The position numbers and the translations under genes were made by a program. Under the pieces are notes generated by a model. That model was not told where the DNA came from. It did not search any database and saw nothing but the letters and a program-made list of their open reading frames with translations. Shown here piece after piece: positions 16,401 to 24,154 of a stretch of DNA of 39,008 nucleotides. The DNA lies in the NCBI GenBank assembly GCA_015057605.1, contig SVDX01000024.1:1-39008 (forward strand). The letters run 5' to 3'. Each line of letters opens with the position of its first letter. The stretch's first letter is position 1. Origin of the DNA: Lachnospira sp. (GTDB lineage Bacteria > Bacillota > Clostridia > Lachnospirales > Lachnospiraceae).

Positions 16401-17809
16401 CAATAAGTGAGCTTGTGCTTATCAAAAAGCAGATAAATGCGCTCGAAAAAGAGATTTCTGATATGAGCAGTGAGATTGATGCACAAAATGCACTTATGAA
16501 CAGACTTGAAGGCAGCATTAGCCATGCTATCAATAATTATAACGAAAAGTATGGTGAGTATGAGGATGTAAATCTTGATAATCCTAAGAGATACATTGAA
16601 GAAAATACGCAACTCTTAAAGGGCATTGAAGCAAAGCTTAAGGAAATGTCATTAGCAATCAAAAACATTGAAAGTGCAAAAGCAGAGGCAGGCATTGTTA
16701 AGAAGGATCTTGAAAGAATTCTTGTAAATTCTGATATTACAGTGCCGGATGTTTCAAGCATTTCTGAGGAGTACATTTTAGACAGCTACGACAATTACGA
16801 GGATAATCAAAAAGAATTTGCCTTACTTATTAAGCAAGAGTACAAGAAAAAGGATAGCTTTGAAAAAGATAAGCTAAGACTTAAGGATGTGCTTATGTCA
16901 GTTGGTGGCTTTGAGCTTGCAAATGAGATTTCAACAAGCATAAGCCTACCTAAGAATTCGGCAGAAATATCAGAGCTTAAGGAAAATATTAAGGCAACAA
17001 ATGAATGTATTGCACTTGAAAGAGACAGAATAGTTAAGAGCATTGAGGATATGGAGAAAATCAAGGATAACTTTGAAAATCGCTGTATCCAGACCTGCAC
17101 TAATATTAAGTCTGAACTTGACAGGCTTCCTAAGCTTTCAAAGATTACGATGGATAATGAGGTTATTTCGATTATCGGACTTCAGATACCATACGTAAAA
17201 GAGGAAATGTTTAAGGATAGAATGTCTGCATATATTAATGAGACAGTAACAGGCGCTGAAAGCTTTAAAGACGCGGATGAAAGATTAAAATACATCAGAA
17301 ACCGTTTGGCGTGGAAAAAGCTTTTCTCTGTAATAGTAAGCGATATGAATGCTATACGTCTTAACCTTTATAAGAGAGAACGTATCAAGGATCAGAGCCG
17401 TTATTTAAGATATGAGGAGGCTGTAGGAAGTACAGGACAGTCACAGGGTATTTATATCCAGTTCCTCATTGCAATTATTAATTACATTTCCAATATAAAT
17501 GCATTAGCTAAGACAGAGGGTCTTGTGGGTAAGGTTATATTTATTGATAACCCATTTGGCGCAGCTAAGGATATATATATTTGGGAACCTATATTTAAGC
17601 TGTTAAAGACAAATCACGTACAGCTTATAGTACCTGCAAGAGGTGCAACTCCTGCTATAACAGGACGCTTTGATGTTAACTACATTTTAGGACAAAAATT
17701 AGTTGATGGAAAGCAACAGACAGTAGTAGTTGATTATAGAAGTCAGGTTCAAAATGAAGAAATCGAATATACAAAACTTGATTTTGAGCAAACAAGTTTT
17801 GACATATAA
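13430..17809 (+). CDS. jetC: JetC-like SMC ATPase with long coiled coils
   Basis: This 1459-residue protein has the SMC/MukB layout. The head N-half carries Walker A (A38-N-G-G-G-K43-S44). Long heptad-rich coiled coil runs from about 260 to 620 and 740 to 1300 around a globular hinge (about 630-720). The head C-half carries a signature-like S1334-T-G-Q-S-Q-G1340 and Walker B FIDNPFG with D1373. The D-N-P-F-G form instead of D-E is typical of JetC-type ATPases. ATP-driven head engagement lets such complexes extrude DNA loops. The start at 13430 is chosen because GAGGGAGG (13414-13421) lies 8 bp upstream; the more upstream in-frame GTG at 13412 overlaps that site. It is the third gene of the operon. 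Confidence 0.88.
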   Translation: MPQINRIRVNNVKYNFGTQFYDDFVMRFSCKNTIYDLANGGGKSVLMLLLLQNLIPNCTLDEKQPIEKLFRTGSGSSTIHSLIEWKLDSCYIKDNYKYMTTGFCARKAKDSGSENDAKDTANIEYFNYCIFYRSFGDNDIKNLPLSNGEERITYNGLKAYLRDLEKNDLNVSVKIFERKGDYQKFLTEYGIFESEWEIVRGINKTEGHVRTYFETNYKTGRKVVEDLLIEEIIQKSFTNRIGGTDDEGTMAKTLLDIKDKLIELSKKKSVISDYDKQIKAMEDFSQTLDSFNEMFVKKETLKSRLINNYIAACGVLKKNDAKLLELEEERNTLAQDQLAKQRVIAAAKVKEDKDNLDKLKNYIEVCYSKKDKLDKDNQTIKQELLLKEIANQYADYMDYQNKRDEVKAIVDNRLRDFKDIKNELAQLASAKKALNDKLISDATKDLEDLTKKYEKIHAKLNELKKDDVAFEKSIAILEAKEEDLQLLVTELEAKLPDMLGQQMAISMDYSKELMELCDMEAELMDELNVLKNRYENAKAEVADLQKEMLENGCNMRLYKEQLEAVKASRGESKEVSNRLSKVYDVYKDKDNLEMLYKKALKDVTDKEMSLKRLTEYKESLERGLYPLEGEDYLRLKNYLEETYGQEVLTGDEWLKTLPITVRRDVIKRIPFIMYSFVVLEDFERIKTDVVIPTLNRGSYAVPIIGEGILRETRHAVNSDYVIFGMKDLSFLHDEARLEKELKLATEELDALEDEFTKEKSKYEVIEKDYQFVLLYNNSHEENESRLSEQEEQYTSKYNEALSIASLLEEKLNSKETLLKNIYDKINNLSGDLAEVTKDKDIYKNIIELNAELDKKYANMQAIKASKQETNAKLAVIKADIENVSKEESSIKQEVIALEERLDAINKEWALVYASYYDENTEFEAMDEVDDSKFKGLKSIIEGEAKDVNDKLALIENYEASMNKVLRDIEYRGFKFDELKEKYEADELKPIAISELVLIKKQINALEKEISDMSSEIDAQNALMNRLEGSISHAINNYNEKYGEYEDVNLDNPKRYIEENTQLLKGIEAKLKEMSLAIKNIESAKAEAGIVKKDLERILVNSDITVPDVSSISEEYILDSYDNYEDNQKEFALLIKQEYKKKDSFEKDKLRLKDVLMSVGGFELANEISTSISLPKNSAEISELKENIKATNECIALERDRIVKSIEDMEKIKDNFENRCIQTCTNIKSELDRLPKLSKITMDNEVISIIGLQIPYVKEEMFKDRMSAYINETVTGAESFKDADERLKYIRNRLAWKKLFSVIVSDMNAIRLNLYKRERIKDQSRYLRYEEAVGSTGQSQGIYIQFLIAIINYISNINALAKTEGLVGKVIFIDNPFGAAKDIYIWEPIFKLLKTNHVQLIVPARGATPAITGRFDVNYILGQKLVDGKQQTVVVDYRSQVQNEEIEYTKLDFEQTSFDI

Positions 17810-17827
17810 AATACAGTATGATAAACT
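17799..17827 (+). promoter_or_regulatory. Candidate promoter of the TPR protein gene
   Basis: TTGACA (17799-17804), formed by the last codons of jetC, a 17-bp spacer and TAAACT (17822-17827). This would uncouple the TPR gene from jetABC, at least in part. Confidence 0.45.
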
Positions 17828-17861
17828 AAATTTATGATTTGACGTTAAAGGGGCGACAGCA

Positions 17862-20309
17862 GTGGACAAATACGAATTTAAAGTAAAACTTGATGAGATT
17901 AATAAGAATATTGAAGCGGGTAAACTTTTGCGCGCCGCTGCAATTGCTGACGAAATAGACTGGAGCAGGGTTAAAAGTTACTCTACCTTAGTTGTTATAA
18001 TTAATCTCTATGAAGAGGTTGACAGACTTGAAGAAGCTCGTAATTTGTGCGTTATAGCATATAATAAAAATTTGGGCGGAAGATCGCTTTTATATAAGCT
18101 TACTGAACTTAATATTCGATTAAAGGATTTTGAAGAAGCAGAGGCACTTTATCGTGAATATATTGAGAGAGCACCTAATGATATAAGCAGATATTCATTA
18201 AGATATCAGCTTGAGGTAGCTAAGGGTTCTCCGGATGAGATACTTGTTGCATTGCTTGAAGAATATAAAAAGTATGACCAGGATGAAGGCTGTTCTTATG
18301 AATTAGCATGCCTTTATGATAAGATGGGCTGGGTAGATCAGTGTATCGCGGAGTGTAATGAGCTGCTTTTATGGTTTAATGGTGGCGAATATTATGAAGA
18401 TACCTTACGTCTTAAAGATAAATATGGTCTTTTAACACCAGCTCAGAAAAAACAGCTTGAAGACTTTGAAAATGCTCGACTTAATAAGTTTGAGACAAAG
18501 CCTGTTATGCCTACACAGCCAGAAGACATTTCCATATCAGTGCCTGATTACAGAATGTATGATACAAGAAATGTTCAACAGGAAATAGCAAAGAACATTG
18601 GTAAGATGTTTATGGAAGAGAAAAAGGATGCTGAGGAAGCTAAGATTGAAACTTTCTTTAAAACTCAGACTAATGTAGTTGCAGAGTCTCCTATTGAAAA
18701 ATATATTGATCCGGACCAGGTAGAAAATCAGATGGATATATTTGACTGGTTGGGCGATGCGGCTACACATACTGTAGAGATAGAACCAGTAACAAAAACA
18801 GTTGAAGAAACAGTTGAAGAAACAGTTGAAGAGCCTGTAGAAACTACAGAAGAGATTGTAGAAGCTGTTGCAGAAGAAACTACAGAAGAGATTGTAGAGG
18901 CTGTTGCAGAAGAAACTTCAAATGAAGAGATTTCGCAAGAAGAAGTAGTGGAAGAAATCTTAGAAGCAGAAGAAGTGGCTAAAGAAGAAGCGGTGGAAGC
19001 AACAGAGGAGATTTCGCAGGAACTTATCGAACTTGAAGAAAAGGTTGATGATATAGCCGAAGAAGAAGCTATTGAAAAATTAGCAGAGGCTGTAGAAGAG
19101 GCTATTGAGGAAGAAGAACCTATGAAGGGTTGGATTGATGAAGACCACGATATAGCTTCAACTAAAGAAATTAGCGATATTATTGCAAAGAGTATCACTA
19201 CCTTGAAGATGCAAAAGGATGCTGACCGCGTTAGTATAGATTTAGAAGAAGTTTCTAAGAAAAAAACAGGCTCTAAAAAGTCGAAGTCTTCTTCAAAGCC
19301 TGTAAAGGCAGAACCTTTGGAAGAGACTGTTGTAGAAGTAGTGGAAGAAACTTTAGATGAGACACAGGAAACAGTTGTAGAAAGCGTTACTGAAGAAGCA
19401 ACAGCTGTTTTAGAAGAAACAAAGGAGCAGGTAAGAGAGCTTGCATCTGTTACAGAGGTACAGGAAACACAGGCTGAAGAGAAGAAGTCTTCAAAGCCGG
19501 ATACAATTGAGATACCTATTCTTGAGGATGAAGAAGAAGAGGATAATATTGAAGAGGATATTAAGGCTGTTCTTGAGAAATATTTATCAGATTTCATTGA
19601 AGAAAAGGAACTTAAAAAGCAGTTAGCAGATACTTTAAAGAATTACAGAGACAGAGTATGTGATAATACTTCAAAAACGGGCAATATTATTATTACAGGT
19701 AACCAAAGCGCAGAAAAGACAGAGATTGCCCTAAATCTTGTAAAGAGCTTTAATGCAATCAAACCGGATAACAAGAGAAAAATTGCTAAGATATCAGGTG
19801 ATAGCTTGAATTCGCGTGGTATTAGCAAGGCGATGTCAAAGCTTGCAGGTGCAGTGCTTATCATTGATAATGCCACAATGATGGATGAAGAGCATATAGA
19901 AGAGCTTGTAGCTACGATGAACTCGGATACGGGCAATATGATTGTAATTCTTATTGATGTACAGGAAGATTTACTCAAAATGTTGAATACAAATCCGGCG
20001 TTGGATGCAATGATAAGCAACAAGATATTTGTAAAGAAATATTCTGTAAATGAATTAGTAGATATTGCAAAATCATATGCTTATGACTGTCGTTGTACGA
20101 TAGATGATAAGGCTTTATTACAGTTGTATTTAAGAATAGATTCAATACATAATAGTGATGCTGCAAGAAAAGATAAGATGACAAGAGAAGTTATTGATGT
20201 GGCAATCGAAAAAGCAAAGAAAAGAGCTAACAGAAAGATATTTGGTATTGCAAAAGCAAAACAGACAGAAGATGTTGGCTTAGTATTAAAAGAAAATGAT
20301 TTTAAATAA
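17862..20309 (+). CDS. TPR protein with acidic low-complexity linker and degenerate P-loop domain
   Basis: The 815-residue protein has three parts. Residues ~1-200 are TPR-like helical repeats (LLRAAAIADEIDW, RLEEARNLCVIAYNKN, DFEEAEALYREYIERAP, WVDQCIAECNELL). Residues ~290-560 are extremely rich in Glu, Val and Thr. Residues ~575-800 resemble an AAA-type ATPase core: IIITG613-N-Q-S-A-E-K619-T620 at the Walker A place, LIID669-N at Walker B, and a C-terminal helical lid. In Walker A the usual Gly before Lys is Glu, and Walker B lacks the second acidic residue, so hydrolysis is doubtful. No membrane segment is seen. The GTG start follows AAAGGGG. It comes 52 bp after jetC. I do not recognise a named function; the neighbourhood suggests a scaffold, but this is inference. 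Confidence 0.75.
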   Translation: MDKYEFKVKLDEINKNIEAGKLLRAAAIADEIDWSRVKSYSTLVVIINLYEEVDRLEEARNLCVIAYNKNLGGRSLLYKLTELNIRLKDFEEAEALYREYIERAPNDISRYSLRYQLEVAKGSPDEILVALLEEYKKYDQDEGCSYELACLYDKMGWVDQCIAECNELLLWFNGGEYYEDTLRLKDKYGLLTPAQKKQLEDFENARLNKFETKPVMPTQPEDISISVPDYRMYDTRNVQQEIAKNIGKMFMEEKKDAEEAKIETFFKTQTNVVAESPIEKYIDPDQVENQMDIFDWLGDAATHTVEIEPVTKTVEETVEETVEEPVETTEEIVEAVAEETTEEIVEAVAEETSNEEISQEEVVEEILEAEEVAKEEAVEATEEISQELIELEEKVDDIAEEEAIEKLAEAVEEAIEEEEPMKGWIDEDHDIASTKEISDIIAKSITTLKMQKDADRVSIDLEEVSKKKTGSKKSKSSSKPVKAEPLEETVVEVVEETLDETQETVVESVTEEATAVLEETKEQVRELASVTEVQETQAEEKKSSKPDTIEIPILEDEEEEDNIEEDIKAVLEKYLSDFIEEKELKKQLADTLKNYRDRVCDNTSKTGNIIITGNQSAEKTEIALNLVKSFNAIKPDNKRKIAKISGDSLNSRGISKAMSKLAGAVLIIDNATMMDEEHIEELVATMNSDTGNMIVILIDVQEDLLKMLNTNPALDAMISNKIFVKKYSVNELVDIAKSYAYDCRCTIDDKALLQLYLRIDSIHNSDAARKDKMTREVIDVAIEKAKKRANRKIFGIAKAKQTEDVGLVLKENDFK
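18798..18833 (+). repeat. 12-bp tandem repeat, three copies
   Basis: ACAGTTGAAGAA at 18798-18809 and 18810-18821, then ACAGTTGAAGAG at 18822-18833, encoding TVEE three times inside the acidic linker. In-frame length changes here would be tolerated. Confidence 0.9.
18840..18911 (+). repeat. 36-bp tandem repeat, two copies
   Basis: Two adjacent 36-bp units (18840-18875 and 18876-18911) differ at a single third codon position. They encode ETTEEIVEAVAE twice, a recent in-frame duplication within the acidic linker. Confidence 0.9.
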
Positions 20310-20332
20310 TCAAACCAGGAGGATATTAAAAA

Positions 20333-22321
20333 ATGAACAGTGTAGAAACAATGTCAATTAATGCAATCAGAGTATTGTCTGCTGATGCAATTCAAAAGGC
20401 AAATTCGGGACATCCGGGTTTACCTTTAGGATGTGCTTCGGTGGCATATGAATTGTGGGCAAATCATATGAATCACAATCCGGCAAATCCGAATTGGGCA
20501 AACCGAGACAGATTTATTTTATCTGGCGGTCATGGTTCAATGTTATTGTATTCGCTGTTACATTTATTTGGATATGGCAATTTGTCAATAGAGGATATTA
20601 AGAATTTTAGACAGTTAGGCTCTTTGACACCAGGACATCCTGAATACGGTCATACAGTTGGTGTTGAAGCTACAACAGGTCCTTTAGGTGCAGGTATGGG
20701 CATGGCAGTTGGTATGGCTATGGCTGAAGCTCATTTAGCATCAGTATTTAATAAGGAGGATGCGAAGATTGTTGACCACTACACATATGTGTTAGGTGGC
20801 GATGGTTGTATGATGGAAGGTATTTCATCAGAAGCATTTTCACTTGCAGGGACATTAGGTTTAGGAAAGCTTATTGTGTTCTATGATTCTAACAAGATTT
20901 CTATTGAAGGAAGCACAGATATAGCATTTACAGAAAATGTTCAAAAGAGATTCGAGGCATTTGGTTTCCAAACAATTACAGTTGAGGATGGAAATGACCT
21001 TGTAGCAATCGCAGCAGCGATAAATGAGGCGAAGGCAGATACAAAGAGACCATCTCTTATTACTGTAAAAACTGAGATTGGATATGGCTGTCCTGCAAAG
21101 CAGGGTAAGGCAAGTGCTCATGGTGAACCTCTTGGAGTAGATAATGTAACTGCTTTAAAGGAGAACCTTAACTGGCCAAGTATGGAACCGTTCTATGTTC
21201 CGGATGAGGTTTATGCACATTTTGCAGAACTTGCAAAGTCAAAGGCAACAGCTGAAGAAGAGTGGAATAAGACATTTGCTGATTATTGTGCAAAGTATCC
21301 TGAAATGAAGGAGCTTTGGGATAAATATCATAGCGATGTGGTTGACAAAGAGCTTTTGGAGAATGAAGAATTCTGGGCATATGAAGATAAGGCGGATGCT
21401 ACAAGAAATTTATCAGGAAAGCAAATTAACAAGCTTAAAGACATTTTGCCTAATTTAGTTGGTGGTTCTGCAGATTTAGCACCATCTAATAAGACTAATA
21501 TGTCAGGCTGTGGTGATTTTTCTAAGGATAATTACGCAGGAAGAAATCTTCATTTTGGCGTAAGAGAAATTGCTATGGCGGCTATTGGAAACGGTCTTAT
21601 GCTTTATGGTGGTTTAAGAGCATATGTTGCAACATTCTTTGTATTTAGTGATTATGTTAAACCAATGGCAAGATTATCATCGATTATGGGACTTCCATTG
21701 ACATTTGTGTTAACACACGACAGTATTGGTGTTGGAGAGGATGGACCTACACATGAGCCAATTGAGCAACTTGCTATGTTAAGAGCATTACCTAACTTTA
21801 CAGTATTTAGACCATGCGATGCAACTGAAACAGCAGCAGCTTGGTATTATGCAGTAACATCTAAGAACACACCTACAGCATTAGTGCTTACAAGACAGAA
21901 TTTACCTCAAATTGCCGGTTCAAGCAAGGATGCACTAAAGGGAGGCTATGTAATAGCTGATTCTACAAAGGAAGTACCAGATGCGATTATTATTGCTACA
22001 GGTTCAGAGGTTACACTTGCAATTGGAGCAAAGGAAGAGCTTGCAAATGCCGGCATAGATGTAAGAGTAGTAAGTATGCCATCTATGGATGTATTTGAAG
22101 CACAACCAAAGGAATATAAAGAAGCGGTGTTGCCAAGAGCATGTCGAAAGAGAGTTGTGGTTGAAGCACTTTCAGACTTTGGATGGGGCAAATATGTAGG
22201 TATTGATGGTGAATACGTAACAATGAAGGGCTTTGGAGCGAGCGCACCTGCAGCTACATTATTTAAGGAATTTGGTTTTACGGTAGAAAATGTTGTAAAT
22301 ACAGTTAAGAATATATTATAA
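20333..22321 (+). CDS. tkt: Transketolase
   Basis: Transketolase moves two-carbon ketol units between pentose-phosphate sugars using thiamine diphosphate and Mg2+. At 662 residues it is the full-length bacterial form. It has the opening [22 protein letters not shown], the [15 protein letters not shown] thiamine motif (G156-D157-G158) with the later [10 protein letters not shown] metal-binding Asn, and the [18 protein letters not shown] block with [11 protein letters not shown] complete C-terminal domain follows ([13 protein letters not shown]). The ribosome site AGGAGG (20317-20322) precedes the ATG. It is followed by a strong terminator and probably ends the transcript that begins upstream. 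Confidence 0.97.
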   Translation: MNSVETMSINAIRVLSADAIQKANSGHPGLPLGCASVAYELWANHMNHNPANPNWANRDRFILSGGHGSMLLYSLLHLFGYGNLSIEDIKNFRQLGSLTPGHPEYGHTVGVEATTGPLGAGMGMAVGMAMAEAHLASVFNKEDAKIVDHYTYVLGGDGCMMEGISSEAFSLAGTLGLGKLIVFYDSNKISIEGSTDIAFTENVQKRFEAFGFQTITVEDGNDLVAIAAAINEAKADTKRPSLITVKTEIGYGCPAKQGKASAHGEPLGVDNVTALKENLNWPSMEPFYVPDEVYAHFAELAKSKATAEEEWNKTFADYCAKYPEMKELWDKYHSDVVDKELLENEEFWAYEDKADATRNLSGKQINKLKDILPNLVGGSADLAPSNKTNMSGCGDFSKDNYAGRNLHFGVREIAMAAIGNGLMLYGGLRAYVATFFVFSDYVKPMARLSSIMGLPLTFVLTHDSIGVGEDGPTHEPIEQLAMLRALPNFTVFRPCDATETAAAWYYAVTSKNTPTALVLTRQNLPQIAGSSKDALKGGYVIADSTKEVPDAIIIATGSEVTLAIGAKEELANAGIDVRVVSMPSMDVFEAQPKEYKEAVLPRACRKRVVVEALSDFGWGKYVGIDGEYVTMKGFGASAPAATLFKEFGFTVENVVNTVKNIL

Positions 22322-22335
22322 TTTCAATAATACCG

Positions 22336-22367
22336 ACTGCCAAGGGCTAAAGCCTTTGGCAGTTTTT
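22336..22367 (+). terminator. Rho-independent terminator after tkt
   Basis: ACTGCCAAGGGCT (22336-22348) pairs with AGCCTTTGGCAGT (22351-22363), followed by TTTT. One of the strongest hairpins in the window. Confidence 0.92.
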
Positions 22368-22393
22368 AAAAGTGATAAAATAGAGGAAATGTT

Positions 22394-22951
22394 ATGATGA
22401 AATGTGAACGACTTGAAATGTCGGCCGTAAAAGAAATATATGAGACATACTTGATATATGATTTTCCACAAGATGAAGTAAAGCCGCTTGGCAGAATAGA
22501 GGCTATGGCAGAGGAAGATAAATATTTTGCCTATGGACTTTTTGCTGAGGACAGGCTGGTTGGATATGCATTTTTTGTAGGAAATGAAAATGATAAAGTT
22601 GTTTTACTTGATTATTTTGCTATAGTTAAGAAATTTAGACGAAATGGCTATGGAACGGAATTTTTGAATGCGCTAAAGAATACACTGACAGATTCAATGA
22701 TTATTTTAGAGGCTGAGGATGACGTATACGCACATAATGCGGATGATAAAAAGGTGAGAGAAAAAAGATTGGAATTTTACGAGAATGCAGGTGCAAAGGA
22801 TACTGGGATTAGAACATTAGTATTTGGTGTACACTATATTATATTTGTATGTGATGAAATTGCAAAAAAGGAAGAGGTGGGAAAGGCAGTACGTGAGATA
22901 TATGAGTACATGTTTGAACCGCATTTTTCGGATAAGTACAATATCAAATAG
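22394..22951 (+). CDS. GNAT family N-acetyltransferase
   Basis: A 185-residue protein with the GNAT core: FAYGLFAEDRLVGYAFFV (beta strands), LLDYFAIVKKFRRNGYGTEFLNALKNT containing the acetyl-CoA loop R-R-N-G-Y-G, and the later strand MIILEAED with RLEFYENAGAKDTG. The first 25 residues (EIYETYLIYDFPQDEVKPLGRI) are the pattern of a clostridial GNAT subgroup of unknown substrate. Two adjacent ATGs (22394 and 22397) follow AGAGGA. The stop overlaps the next reading frame by one base at its farthest possible start, so the thioesterase is cotranscribed. Confidence 0.88.
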   Translation: MMKCERLEMSAVKEIYETYLIYDFPQDEVKPLGRIEAMAEEDKYFAYGLFAEDRLVGYAFFVGNENDKVVLLDYFAIVKKFRRNGYGTEFLNALKNTLTDSMIILEAEDDVYAHNADDKKVREKRLEFYENAGAKDTGIRTLVFGVHYIIFVCDEIAKKEEVGKAVREIYEYMFEPHFSDKYNIK

Positions 22952-22968
22952 TGAAATGGAGAAGGAAA

Positions 22969-23712
22969 ATGGCAATTAATGAATTTGAGTTTAGATATCC
23001 AATTCAGGTGGATACAAATATGGTTAACGAGAATGGACATGTAAAATTAGCATCTTATCAAGAAATAATTATGTCAGTGGTTGAAAGACATTTGGAAAAA
23101 ATAAATTTAGGTGTGCCATATTTGATTGCGCAGTTTAATTTATCGTGGGTGCTTATGTCTATGAGTCTTGAAATAAAAAAGCATATGCAAAGTGGTGAAA
23201 CCTATTATGCAACTACCTGGGCAACTCATAAAAAAGGAATTATATATCGAAGAGAGATTATAGTACGCGATAAGAATGATGAGGTTATGTTTGTTGCTAC
23301 AACATTTTCATCGGTACTCGATTTAAAGACCAGAAGATTATCTCTTGATAAAGCATTTCATAACAGCGTTCAATTCCCAGATTCTGAGGAGCTTTTAAGC
23401 GCTGAAAGCAGAATTAAGTTGGATGGAATTGAATTTGAAAAGGTTGATACAAGAAAGGTATATCCAAGCTGGATTGATAATGTTGGACATGTTAATAATA
23501 TGCGATATGGTGAATTGGCATATGATGCGCTTTCTGACAAAAATATAGCCAGAATAGGTGAGCTTAAGCGTATGGAAATATATTTTGTTGGCGAATTAAG
23601 AGCTAATAAAACATTTGATATGCTAAGCACATCAGATGATGATAATGTGCTTATAAAAGGCATGTTAGAAGGGGAAGAAACACCGGCATTTGTTGTAAAA
23701 TGTCTATTTTGA
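22969..23712 (+). CDS. Acyl-ACP thioesterase-like double hotdog protein
   Basis: This 247-residue protein has two hotdog folds in tandem, as in bacterial acyl-ACP thioesterases (Pfam Acyl-ACP_TE). The first begins FRYPIQVDTNMVNENGHVKLASY and contains the long helix; the second has YPSWIDNVGHVNNMRYGELAYDAL, the conserved D-x-x-x-H-V-N-N-x-x-Y that includes the likely catalytic Asn-His. Such enzymes release free fatty acids from acyl carrier protein in the cytoplasm. The ATG at 22969 is preferred because GGAGAAGG (22958-22965) precedes it; a GTG at 22951 is in frame but has no ribosome site. Chain-length preference cannot be read. Confidence 0.85.
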   Translation: MAINEFEFRYPIQVDTNMVNENGHVKLASYQEIIMSVVERHLEKINLGVPYLIAQFNLSWVLMSMSLEIKKHMQSGETYYATTWATHKKGIIYRREIIVRDKNDEVMFVATTFSSVLDLKTRRLSLDKAFHNSVQFPDSEELLSAESRIKLDGIEFEKVDTRKVYPSWIDNVGHVNNMRYGELAYDALSDKNIARIGELKRMEIYFVGELRANKTFDMLSTSDDDNVLIKGMLEGEETPAFVVKCLF

Positions 23713-23763
23713 TAAAATTAAATTTTGATTTAATAAAATATTAGAATAAAAAATAGTAGTCGG

Positions 23764-23796
23764 GCATATCTTGTATTAAGACTAATACAAGGTATG
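23764..23796 (+). promoter_or_regulatory. Inverted repeat with candidate sigma-E promoter before spoIIID
   Basis: CATATCTTGTATTA (23765-23778) and TAATACAAGGTATG (23783-23796) form a 14-bp stem with one G-T pair and loop AGAC. The same bases can be read as a sigma-E promoter: GCATATC (23764-23770), 13-bp spacer, AATACAAG (23784-23791). The spoIIID ATG begins only 4 bp after the repeat, so the weak ribosome site AAGG is inside it. Whether it works as promoter, operator or RNA hairpin is not resolved. Confidence 0.55.
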
Positions 23797-23800
23797 GGCG

Positions 23801-24052
23801 ATGAAGAAAATCATTGAACAACGAGCTATTGATATAGCTACTTACATAGTTGCCAACAACGCAACAGTACGTCAGGCTGCAAAGCATTTTTGCGTTAGTA
23901 AATCGACTGTACATAAAGACGTCTCCGAACGTCTTAACGAAATTGACGGAACTCTTGCAGCTAAGGTGCGAAAGGTATTAGATACCAATAAAGCAGAACG
24001 TCATATACGGGGCGGAATGGCAACGAAGGAAAAATATTTGAATAGTTATTAA
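23801..24052 (+). CDS. spoIIID: Sporulation transcriptional regulator SpoIIID
   Basis: SpoIIID is a small DNA-binding protein made in the mother cell during endospore formation, where it activates and represses sigma-E genes and helps switch to sigma-K. The 83 residues carry the family helix-turn-helix (TVRQAAKHFCVSKSTVHKDVSERL, about residues 22-45), followed by the characteristic ERHIRGGMATKEKY tail, near-identical to the RHLRGGEATKLKY of Bacillus subtilis SpoIIID. The ATG at 23801 is the first possible start after an in-frame stop at 23783. It shows that the organism belongs to a spore-forming lineage. Confidence 0.97.
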   Translation: MKKIIEQRAIDIATYIVANNATVRQAAKHFCVSKSTVHKDVSERLNEIDGTLAAKVRKVLDTNKAERHIRGGMATKEKYLNSY

Positions 24053-24058
24053 AAAGCT

Positions 24059-24088
24059 GCCTTCTTATCTTTACGAAGATGAGAGGGC
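24059..24088 (+). terminator. Hairpin after spoIIID, possible terminator
   Basis: A 13-bp stem (24059-24071 with 24076-24088, two G-T pairs) with loop TACG. It is not followed by a clean T run on the + strand; on the minus strand it is followed by AGCTTTTT. It may stabilise the spoIIID mRNA 3' end. Confidence 0.55.
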
Positions 24089-24090
24089 AC

Positions 24091-24120
24091 TTGATATTTT
24101 AGGCAATATTATTGTATAAT
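24091..24120 (+). promoter_or_regulatory. Sigma-A promoter of the Na+:alanine symporter
   Basis: TTGATA (24091-24096), an 18-bp spacer and TATAAT (24115-24120). The predicted start near 24127 supports translation from the ATG at 24155 rather than 24131. Confidence 0.7.
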
Positions 24121-24154
24121 TAAAGATAGTATGGAAATGAAAGGAATAATTAAT

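Noticed and set aside
18798-18911. CRISPR-like or satellite repeat
   Set aside because: The repeats are short, directly adjacent, in frame and within a coding region; there are no spacers.
18728-19597. Minus-strand open frame of 289 codons, Ser-rich
   Set aside because: It is the complement of the Glu-rich linker of the TPR protein (GAA/GAG codons read backwards as Ser/Phe/Leu codons), with no ribosome site and no protein-like variety.
17862-20309. JetD subunit of Wadjet
   Set aside because: No Toprim or DUF2220-like features; the protein has TPR-like repeats, an acidic linker and a P-loop-like domain.
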